DNA of 20,316 nucleotides, taken from positions 5,555-25,870 of the forward strand of contig DCAF01000072.1 of the NCBI GenBank assembly GCA_002311915.1. The letters are read 5' to 3'. Shown piece after piece: positions 14,146 through 20,316 of the stretch; position 1 is the first letter of the stretch, and every line of letters starts with the position of its first letter. The DNA comes from Sulfurovum sp. UBA1140 (GTDB taxonomy: Bacteria > Campylobacterota > Campylobacteria > Campylobacterales > Sulfurovaceae). A model generated the notes under the pieces. That model had not been told where the DNA came from. It made no database searches and saw only the letters and a program-made list of their open reading frames with translations. The translations under genes were made by a program, and so were the position numbers.

Positions 14146-16635
14146 TTAAAAAGGAGGTGGAAAATCAATATTGCCCATATCACGGGTATCCATATTTCCA
14201 TCCTCTTCATAAATCATCTCAAATGGAGCCTCATTACCATAGTGAGCATCAATAAATCGGGTAAATTTCTTCTGAAATATTAAATCAACCGTTCCTGTCG
14301 GACCATTTCTCTGCTTCCCAATAATCAACTCCGTCTCCTCTTCCTCTTTTGGTTGAAATGTACTCGTATACTCCTCATTCTTCCCCTCTATTTTTGCATT
14401 TTTTGCTTTCATCTCTTTCTCTTTTTCAGCAGCCTCACGATAAACAGCATCACGATAAACAAACATAACTATATCTGCATCTTGTTCGATAGATCCAGAT
14501 TCTCTCAAATCACTCAACATCGGTCGTTTATTATCTCGACTCTCAACCCCACGATTCAGTTGTGAAAGGGCAATAATTGGAATCTGTAACTCTCTTGCCA
14601 ACTGCTTTAAGCCCCTAGAAATTTCTGAAATTTCTTGTTGACGACCCTCTCGTCCACTATTACCACTCATTAACTGCAAATAGTCAATCACTGCCATTGT
14701 AATTTCGGGGTGTTGGCTTTTAAGTTTTCTAAGCTTACTTCGCACTTGGTTAATGGTAGCAAATCCAGCATCGTCCACAAACAGTTTTCTATTCACCATA
14801 CGATCTGTAGCTTTGCTTAATCGTGTCCACTCATCATCAGTCAAATTACCAATTCTTAAATCTTGCAAAGGAATAGATGTTTCAGTAGAGAGCAGACGAA
14901 GCATCAACTGTTCAGCAGGCATCTCTAGTGAAAAAAAGGCTACCCCCTCGTTTCGTTCTATCGCTTTTTGGGTCATATTTAAGACCAAAGAAGTATTGTG
15001 TGTTACAGTCATATCTTCTAATAAAAATAGTCTGTTACCGTCTATTTCAAATCCATAATAATCATCTACTTTATCGTACTCAACTTTAATACCTGTATGT
15101 TGGTGGTTACGATTAGAAGCTAATGGACGAGCCTTTTTTCGTGCTATTTTAGTAGGAATCTCATCAAGATTACCAACAATACGCACACAATAAACCTCAC
15201 ACTCATAACCTATACTTTTAATTCTGGCTATTTTTGATTTAAAAGAGCATCTAAAACCTAAACTATCTGCTAGAAATTTAATCTGCTTAGATAACTGCTT
15301 TAATTTTTGTGTAATCTCTATAACATGGTGTTTATCATCGTAATGACCATCACTATCTATTAATCCTGCTAAGAGTTCTAAACGATTTTTTCGACTATTT
15401 ATTAGATAGTTTTTTGGGATATGTTTATTGTTAAAAAGATTTAATTGATTAATATTTTCTTCTAAAATAGATTTTTTAGAGTTTTTAGTTCTATGTAGTT
15501 TATATCTTTTATGAGCAGGATTTTTATTTAGAATCCCTATGGTTAAGGGAATATCTAAATTATTAGCCAAATCTTTCAAGTAAATATCTATCTCTTTATC
15601 TGTATTTGTAATTTGTGCAGAATTAGAATTTCCATCACCCAACCAAAGACCTAAAAAATAAGGCTCTATCTCTACCTTTTTTTCAGAAAACTCAACACCA
15701 ACCTTATACCCTTTATAATTGGTTTTAAATTTATCTGATGTTTTTAAATACTCTTCTACAGAGATATTAAGCACATCTCCATTTTTATGTTTTCCTCCAT
15801 TCCTAGAGTGTTTAAGCGATAAGATATGTGATTTATTTACCCGATAATCTATCCCCTTATTCTGCCGAATCCAATACATTTCTTCACGTCCACGAGCCAA
15901 AGAGAGGACTTTTCGTGGGGTGGAGTCATTACCCATCAACTGCTCTCCAACAGTGATATTTTCTACCTTTTTAAGCTCTCCAGAGTACATTAAGAGCTTC
16001 GTCCCTTCTTGGAAGCATTTCCCCATTGCAGGTCGTGCTGCAATAATTATCAAATCCCCTTTACCAAACCCTTGAGTTTTATCATTTAAATTCCTAAATC
16101 CCGTATCAATTCCTAAGAGTTTACTGTTGCCCAAGGCTTTAAGTCGTTCCATATCGGAGAGCATGGATAGGGTAATCTCTTTGGATTCTCTAAAATCATC
16201 ACTGGTGCTATTTTGGGTTATCTCGTAGAGCTTCTTCTCGACCATATTCATCACATCTTCAACGGGTAAATCGTCTTCGATGGTTACTTTTTTAATGGTG
16301 GTTGCCAGTGTGACCAGTGAACGTTTAGAAGAACGGGCTTTTATCTCATCTAAATAGGCATTGGTATTGGATATGGGATTGGCAGAGAGAATATCCAAAA
16401 GTGCCACCTCATCAAAGTTTCCTTTGGCATGAAGTTTGGTCTTTAAAAACTCTTCATCTATCGGTTTATCTTCGCGTAATAACTCTTCCATTTCAGTGAA
16501 AACATGCTGATGCAATGGCAGATAAAAATCGTGACTTTGTAGTTTTGAAGCAATCTCTTCAAAAATTTGTGGGTCAAATATAATCGCAGAGAGAACAGCC
16601 CTCTCTATATTTAAATTGTACATGTTTTCACTCAT
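14146..16635 (-). CDS. dnaB: Replicative DNA helicase DnaB with in-frame intein
   Basis: DnaB is the hexameric helicase that unwinds DNA at the replication fork. The precursor has 829 residues; without the intein (207-547) 488 remain, the normal size. The N-terminal domain starts NIERAVLSAII (9-19) with PLHQHVF (40-46). The RecA-like domain has LGIDTGFRNLN, AARPAMGK (199-206) and, after the intein, TSLVLN, so the Walker A motif is restored only by splicing. AFFSLEMPAEQLMLRLL, the Walker B strand AVIDYLQLM, LSQLNRGVE, LSDLRESGSIEQDAD and KQRNGPTG follow. The C-terminus GNIDFPPPF is short. The start at 16635 follows AAGGATAGAG, which overlaps the ispG stop region 6 bases away. Confidence 0.95.
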   Translation of the reverse strand: MSENMYNLNIERAVLSAIIFDPQIFEEIASKLQSHDFYLPLHQHVFTEMEELLREDKPIDEEFLKTKLHAKGNFDEVALLDILSANPISNTNAYLDEIKARSSKRSLVTLATTIKKVTIEDDLPVEDVMNMVEKKLYEITQNSTSDDFRESKEITLSMLSDMERLKALGNSKLLGIDTGFRNLNDKTQGFGKGDLIIIAARPAMGKCFQEGTKLLMYSGELKKVENITVGEQLMGNDSTPRKVLSLARGREEMYWIRQNKGIDYRVNKSHILSLKHSRNGGKHKNGDVLNISVEEYLKTSDKFKTNYKGYKVGVEFSEKKVEIEPYFLGLWLGDGNSNSAQITNTDKEIDIYLKDLANNLDIPLTIGILNKNPAHKRYKLHRTKNSKKSILEENINQLNLFNNKHIPKNYLINSRKNRLELLAGLIDSDGHYDDKHHVIEITQKLKQLSKQIKFLADSLGFRCSFKSKIARIKSIGYECEVYCVRIVGNLDEIPTKIARKKARPLASNRNHQHTGIKVEYDKVDDYYGFEIDGNRLFLLEDMTVTHNTSLVLNMTQKAIERNEGVAFFSLEMPAEQLMLRLLSTETSIPLQDLRIGNLTDDEWTRLSKATDRMVNRKLFVDDAGFATINQVRSKLRKLKSQHPEITMAVIDYLQLMSGNSGREGRQQEISEISRGLKQLARELQIPIIALSQLNRGVESRDNKRPMLSDLRESGSIEQDADIVMFVYRDAVYREAAEKEKEMKAKNAKIEGKNEEYTSTFQPKEEEETELIIGKQRNGPTGTVDLIFQKKFTRFIDAHYGNEAPFEMIYEEDGNMDTRDMGNIDFPPPF
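14995..16017 (-). mobile_element. LAGLIDADG intein in the DnaB P-loop
   Basis: A 341-residue intein (precursor residues 207-547) placed between Lys206 and Thr548 of Walker A. It starts with Cys207 and the block A sequence CFQEGTKLLMYSGE. Block B is around YRVNKSHILSL with His270. The two dodecapeptide motifs of the homing endonuclease are FLGLWLGDGN (catalytic Asp334) and LLAGLIDSDG (catalytic Asp429). Block F is YYGFEIDGNRLFLLEDM and the end is THN, giving His546 and the cyclising Asn547, with Thr548 as the +1 nucleophile. All splicing residues and both acidic endonuclease residues are present, so it looks able to splice and probably to home. The coding DNA appears more AT-rich than the exteins. 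Confidence 0.95.
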
Positions 16636-16641
16636 AATACT

Positions 16642-17703
16642 CTATCCTTGTTTTTGGGCAAACGCCTCAACTTCGGCAACAAATCTATCAACCAATTCAC
16701 CCTCTGGTAGTTTAGCAACCACCTCACCTTGAACCATCACCAAACCACTACCTTTTCCATACGCAATGGCTACATCGGCATGTTTGGCTTCACCAATGGC
16801 ATTAACCACACACCCCATGACCGAAACATCCATTGGAGTTTTAATATGAGCCGTTCGTTTTTCAACTTCGGCTACGGCACTCACCAAATCTGCCTCTATT
16901 CGTCCACACGTGGGGCAAGAGATAATATTTAATCCCTCTTTGACTCGACCACTATCTTTAATAATGGCTTTACCCACTTTTATCTCCTCTTCAAGCTCAC
17001 CCGTAATTGACACCCGTAACGTGTCACCAATTCCATCAAGCAGAAGTGTACCCAAACCAATCGCAGACTTTACCGTGGCATGAAAAATGGTTCCTGCTTC
17101 GGTTACTCCCAAATGAAAAGGGTAATTATTTTTAGGTCGTAACATTCTATAAGCATCCACTGTTCTATCTACATCAGAAGCTTTTAACGAAATCTTAATA
17201 TCAGTAAAACCTAAATCTTCTAAAAACTTAATATTGTACTCGGCACTTGCGACCATCCCTTGGGCAGTGGCTCCATACTTATTCTCAAATTCAGCTTCAA
17301 GTGAACCAGAATTTACCCCAATACGAATTGGTAAAGAACGCTCTTGACACGCTTTAACTATCTCTTTAATGCGTCCTTTTTCACCAATATTCCCAGGGTT
17401 TACTCGAATACAATCGACCCATTTGGCAGCCTCTAACGCCAGTTTATAGTTAAAATGAATGTCAGCAACCAAAGGAATAGAAATCTGCTCTCGTATCGCT
17501 TTAAGTGCCACGGCAGATTGCATATTGGGAACTGCCACACGAACAATGTCGCACCCTGCAAAGTGTAACCGTTTAATCTGCTCTACCGTTGCTTCAATAT
17601 CCGAGGTATTGCTATAGGTCATAGATTGTACAGTGATAGGTGCGTCGCCTCCTACTGCCACATCACCCACATAAATTTTTTTAGTCTTATATCTCTCTTT
17701 CAT
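16642..17703 (-). CDS. ispG: 4-hydroxy-3-methylbut-2-enyl diphosphate synthase (IspG/GcpE)
   Basis: IspG carries out the reductive step from methylerythritol cyclodiphosphate to HMBPP in the MEP pathway, using a [4Fe-4S] cluster. The 353 residues show PITVQSMTYSNTSD (22-35), IRVNPGNIG (99-107) in the TIM barrel, and the cluster ligands ISCPTCGR (Cys263, Cys266), MGCVVN (Cys298) with the following Glu305. The short two-domain form is that of E. coli. A strong ribosome site, GGAGGTAG, precedes the ATG. It follows priA after 51 bases and precedes dnaB by 6. Together with two ispE genes this puts three MEP-pathway genes in the window. Confidence 0.96.
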   Translation of the reverse strand: MKERYKTKKIYVGDVAVGGDAPITVQSMTYSNTSDIEATVEQIKRLHFAGCDIVRVAVPNMQSAVALKAIREQISIPLVADIHFNYKLALEAAKWVDCIRVNPGNIGEKGRIKEIVKACQERSLPIRIGVNSGSLEAEFENKYGATAQGMVASAEYNIKFLEDLGFTDIKISLKASDVDRTVDAYRMLRPKNNYPFHLGVTEAGTIFHATVKSAIGLGTLLLDGIGDTLRVSITGELEEEIKVGKAIIKDSGRVKEGLNIISCPTCGRIEADLVSAVAEVEKRTAHIKTPMDVSVMGCVVNAIGEAKHADVAIAYGKGSGLVMVQGEVVAKLPEGELVDRFVAEVEAFAQKQG

Positions 17704-17754
17704 TCTACTACCTCCAAGATTTTTAAAGAGTTATATCAAAATCTACTTAAATTA

Positions 17755-19611
17755 TCAAGAAAACTCCACAGGATCCATGTCTATCTCAATAAGAGGAGAG
17801 TTCACAAAATGCAAAGCTTTAAGTAGGGGTGTTCGCTTTTCGCAACGTAACAAAATAGTATAACGATACTTATTGGCAATCTTCTCGATGGGAGCTTTTC
17901 CATGCCCTACAATCTCAATGTTGTTAAATGCTTTTAACTTCTCTACGGTATCAAGCGTAATTTTTGCCCCTTTGGCATCATCTTTATGTGAAATTAACAC
18001 CCTTGCCAACGAAACAAAAGGGGGGTAAAAGTCACGTACAAACTCCATCTCATCTTTTAAAAAGGCTTCGTAATCTTCTAAATAGAGGCGAAAAAAATCA
18101 GCATTATCCGATTGAATCAGCACATTGGCACTCTTGGCACGACCTGAACGCCCTGCCACCTGAATTAAAAGACTCATCGCTCTCTCTCTAGCCCTATAGT
18201 CGCCTAATCCTAAAATATAGTCCATTCCTAAGATAATACTCAACGTGATATTGGCATAATCATGCCCCTTACTTAACATCTGTGTTCCAAGTAACAGATG
18301 GCTCTCTTTGGTCTCAAAACGTTTAAGGGCTTTTTTTAACTGATTGGCTGTACCAATACTATCACGGTCAAACTGCTCTACCACCAAATCAGGAATCCCC
18401 TGCTCTATCATCTCTTTGGCTTCAACCGTTCCCATCCGTTCACTGATCAAAGGAGTATATCCACAATCGTGACACTGCTCGGGTATCGCTTCGATATAGT
18501 TACAGTAGTGACATTTCAAATGCCGTACATAACGGTGCAGTGCCATCCCCACCGAACAGTAAGGGCAAAGATGCGTTTTTCCACACTGCTGACAATAAAG
18601 ATATTTAAAATTTCCACGCGTTGGCACAAACAGAAGCGACTGTTCCCCTGCTCTGAAATTTTGACCAATCATCTTTATCATTCCATTGGTCAGCTTATTT
18701 CCTGAAACAAAACGATAATTTTTCTGCGTTTGAATAAAAGGTTTTAAGAGCCTTACCACATCACATTTATAATAAGAACCCAAACTGGGTGTTGCCGAAG
18801 CCAAAACCACTTTTGCCCCCACCTTAGCCCCCATATAAATTGCCATGTCCCGTGCATGGTAGCGTGGTTTCATCATTGATTTATAGCTATCATCATGCTC
18901 CTCATCAACAATAATCAGACCCAAATCTTTAAGTGGTAAAAACAACGCCGACCTTGCCCCTGCCACAATATCCACCTCGTTGGCATAGATAGCCTCTAAA
19001 TATTTACTTTTCTGTTTTTTGGTCAGTTTAGAGTGCCACATAACAATACGTTTACCAAAGTATTTTTCTAATCGTGTTTGCATCTGTGGAGTTAAAGATA
19101 TTTCAGGCATTAAAAAAATACACTGTTTACCCTCTTCTATAGTTTTTGCCATCAGTGAAATAAATATTTCAGTTTTTCCCGAACCTGTGACCCCAAAAAG
19201 TAGGGCTTTGTCTTTTTTAAGCAGTTGATTATAGGCTTTTTGTTGGTCAGAAGATAAGGTTGGCAATGTGTAGGTTCGGTAACACCGAACTTTATCATTA
19301 TCATGTTCGGTGTTACCGAACCCACATGGCATAAACAATGCAATCGCCTCGCCCAAAGAGCTGAAATAATAGTCTGAAATAAATTTTGCTATCTGAATTT
19401 GTTGGTTACTATAATAAGTATTTAACACCGAAACAATTGCCAAAGTTTCAAACCCATCAGGCTTGTTAACTTCATTAATAACAATAGCAAGTTTTATTTT
19501 AGAGTGTACAGGAACCTCAACCTGTTGCCCTATTTTTAAAGGTTTATTATAATGATAGGTAAGGATTGGTGCTGAGGAACGGTGGAGGGTTACTTGGTAA
19601 TAATATATAAT
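17755..19611 (-). CDS. priA: Primosomal protein N' (PriA helicase)
   Basis: PriA recognises stalled or repaired forks and reloads the DnaB helicase. The reading frame is open from 19617. Residues after 19611 read YYYQVTLHRSSAPILTYHYN and QQVEVPVHSK, the 3' DNA-binding domain of PriA, so the TTG at 19443 would remove 56 conserved residues. The first plausible codons are ATT (19611) or ATA (19608), giving 618 residues, a normal length. In that numbering: Walker A GVTGSGKT 140-147, DEEH 236-239, and eight zinc-binding cysteines at 340, 343, 349, 352, 367, 370, 380 and 383. Two palindromes are embedded at residues 97-113. An in-frame TAG, the stop of the toxin remnant, lies two codons before the ATT. 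Confidence 0.9.
   Translation of the reverse strand: MIYYYQVTLHRSSAPILTYHYNKPLKIGQQVEVPVHSKIKLAIVINEVNKPDGFETLAIVSVLNTYYSNQQIQIAKFISDYYFSSLGEAIALFMPCGFGNTEHDNDKVRCYRTYTLPTLSSDQQKAYNQLLKKDKALLFGVTGSGKTEIFISLMAKTIEEGKQCIFLMPEISLTPQMQTRLEKYFGKRIVMWHSKLTKKQKSKYLEAIYANEVDIVAGARSALFLPLKDLGLIIVDEEHDDSYKSMMKPRYHARDMAIYMGAKVGAKVVLASATPSLGSYYKCDVVRLLKPFIQTQKNYRFVSGNKLTNGMIKMIGQNFRAGEQSLLFVPTRGNFKYLYCQQCGKTHLCPYCSVGMALHRYVRHLKCHYCNYIEAIPEQCHDCGYTPLISERMGTVEAKEMIEQGIPDLVVEQFDRDSIGTANQLKKALKRFETKESHLLLGTQMLSKGHDYANITLSIILGMDYILGLGDYRARERAMSLLIQVAGRSGRAKSANVLIQSDNADFFRLYLEDYEAFLKDEMEFVRDFYPPFVSLARVLISHKDDAKGAKITLDTVEKLKAFNNIEIVGHGKAPIEKIANKYRYTILLRCEKRTPLLKALHFVNSPLIEIDMDPVEFS
19273..19322. repeat. Paired palindromes inside priA
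   Basis: GGTTCGGTAACACCGAAC (19273-19290) and its exact reverse complement (19305-19322) flank a 14-base AT-rich spacer. Each arm is also a palindrome by itself: GTTCGGT-3 bases-ACCGAAC. The unit therefore resembles a doublet of REP-like hairpins lying in frame in the linker between the N-terminal domain and the helicase core of PriA. Its higher GC content than the surroundings supports an inserted repeat. Confidence 0.8.
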
Positions 19612-19617
19612 GAACCC

Positions 19618-19773
19618 CTAAAATACACTACTACAAAAAAGTATTTTCATTTTATTCAGAAACTCATCATCTACCGATGCTAACTTTTTATCAACCATTT
19701 CAGAATGTAAAGTAAAACATTTATCATATTTTACAAATGATACCAACTTTAACTCTCCCTTTTTATAGCTCAT
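19618..19773 (-). pseudogene. Internally deleted MazF/PemK-like toxin
   Basis: A 51-residue frame that starts at an ATG overlapping the last codons of the antitoxin gene. MSYKKGE resembles the beginning of MazF-family toxins, while FVKYDKCFTLHSEMVDKKLASVDDEFL resembles the far C-terminal part of the same family. The ~60 residues in between, which hold the RNase active site, are missing. The last residues (FCSSVF) are unlike the family, so the end is altered too. It is probably inactive. It was not listed as a longer frame because of its size. Its TAG stop is in the same frame as priA and 6 bases from the ATT codon. Confidence 0.55.
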
Positions 19774-19984
19774 CCCAAGCCTCATCTTCACTATTATTCC
19801 AAGTTTCTTGCATAGAAGAGGTTTGTAGTGCTATCATTGGGTCAATATTTTTCAATTTTCTCTTTTTATCTTTTTGATAATAAGAAAAAGGCAAAACCAA
19901 TATCTCAACCTCTTGATTTAGATACTCTTTTGGTATTTCAATCATATGTCTTTGAGTAGTTGGTTTGATAATCTCTCTATACAC
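19763..19984 (-). CDS. Probable antitoxin of a MazF-type pair
   Basis: A 73-residue protein. The front, IKPTTQRHMIEIPKEYLNQEVEILVLPF (6-33), is a short beta-rich dimerisation and DNA-binding-like part as in many small antitoxins; the rear is charged and acidic (ETWNNSEDEAWDEL), the part that normally wraps the toxin. The start is a GTG at 19984, preceded by AAAGGA at 7 bases spacing. The stop overlaps the start of the toxin remnant by 11 bases, a usual toxin-antitoxin order. With the toxin damaged, it may persist as an orphan or as a regulator of its own operon, which now leads into priA. Confidence 0.6.
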   Translation of the reverse strand: MYREIIKPTTQRHMIEIPKEYLNQEVEILVLPFSYYQKDKKRKLKNIDPMIALQTSSMQETWNNSEDEAWDEL

Positions 19985-20014
19985 AATTATCCTTTAAAAA
20001 GTAGTTTTAAATAG

Positions 20015-20040
20015 ATTATACCATAAAATCAATTCGTCAA
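20015..20040 (-). promoter_or_regulatory. Promoter of the antitoxin-priA run
   Basis: Minus-strand TGGTATAAT (20023-20015) is an extended -10 match. TTGACG lies 14 bases further upstream, at 20040-20035, inside the 3' end of the pseudopilin-like gene; this is short for a standard -35, so the extended -10 probably carries the activity. The expected start of transcription is near 20008, about 24 bases before the GTG. Confidence 0.55.
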
Positions 20041-20316
20041 CTGCGTACACCCATGAGCATTGGTATTGGTTGTTTTAGTGGTATCACACTCAAACTTTCC
20101 ATTAACTATTTCAAACTTTACCTCACCCAATGTAGATTTAAAAATGTATTGGTCACGTCCATTTTTTCCTGTAGCTGATGAAAATAACCATCTATCTTTT
20201 TTATTTTCTGAAGCCACAGGATATTCTAAAATGGTTGGTTGAGAACTATTGTTATCAAAATTTCCAAAAACGTTTGTAGTTCCACCAATAACAGTAATAG
20301 GAGTAAAGATTCCACG
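20029..20316 (-). CDS. C-terminal part of a probable pseudopilin, cut by the window edge
   Basis: The frame is open from the window edge for 95 residues to the TGA at 20029, so the 5' end lies outside. The visible part (GIFTPITVIGGTTNVFGNFD, later GRDQYIFKSTLGEVKF and FECDTTKTTNTNAHGC) is rich in Gly, Asn, Thr and short beta strands with two cysteines near the end. This resembles the globular C-terminal domain of type II secretion or competence pseudopilins, which are often near priA in related genomes as far as I recall. The defining N-terminal prepilin helix is not in the window, so the call is tentative. The GTG at 20217 is an internal codon, not the start. Confidence 0.45.
   Translation of the reverse strand, partial: RGIFTPITVIGGTTNVFGNFDNNSSQPTILEYPVASENKKDRWLFSSATGKNGRDQYIFKSTLGEVKFEIVNGKFECDTTKTTNTNAHGCTQLTN

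Noticed and set aside
1..20316. CRISPR array, tRNA or rRNA genes, phage or defence island
   Set aside because: No regularly spaced direct repeats, cloverleaf sequences, integrase or recognisable defence genes were found.

Overview
The window is AT-rich and its gene content points to Campylobacterota (the former Epsilonproteobacteria), probably a sulfur-oxidising, Sulfurovum- or Sulfurimonas-like lineage. The pointers are the truB-ispE-smpB cluster, the priA-ispG-dnaB-comEC order with a short ComEC, and proteins that read like homologues from that phylum. This assignment is inference from gene order and protein character; no marker gene for the species is present.

Layout, left to right. 1-2.4 kb (+): a cold-shock/DUF1294 membrane protein, a first ispE (isoprenoid kinase) and pyrC (pyrimidine synthesis), then a hairpin. 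2.41-2.67 kb: a gene-free stretch holding a ~160-bp MITE-like element with 23-nt terminal inverted repeats, directly upstream of cysK. 2.67-4.66 kb (+): cysK, a small PabC-like aminotransferase class IV protein, and an SspB-like protein with an acidic linker and a basic tail. 4.67-5.57 kb (-): a LysR regulator, divergent from the next block. 5.73-9.95 kb (+): uvrD-type helicase, truB, a second ispE and smpB. 9.95-10.43 kb: a gene-free stretch of seven hairpins that looks like the shell of an IS200/IS605-type element. 10.4-11.8 kb (-): truC and a zinc-ribbon methyltransferase. 11.9-12.2 kb (+): a small secreted Cys-rich protein. 12.2-20.3 kb (-): a long run that reads, in transcription order, pseudopilin-like fragment (cut by the window edge), antitoxin, internally deleted MazF-like toxin, priA, ispG, dnaB with an intein, comEC, rhomboid protease.

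Functional themes: replication and repair (UvrD, PriA, DnaB), isoprenoid synthesis by the MEP pathway (IspE twice, IspG), RNA modification and ribosome rescue (TruB, TruC, SmpB, possibly the SspB-like adaptor), DNA uptake (ComEC), and pyrimidine and cysteine synthesis.

Most notable items: a 341-residue LAGLIDADG intein splitting the DnaB P-loop between Lys and Thr; two divergent, apparently intact ispE genes; paired palindromes inside the priA reading frame; a collapsed toxin-antitoxin locus fused to the front of priA, whose only plausible start is ATT; and two non-autonomous mobile-element remnants. I did not find a wholly new multi-gene system; the interest lies in these smaller oddities.
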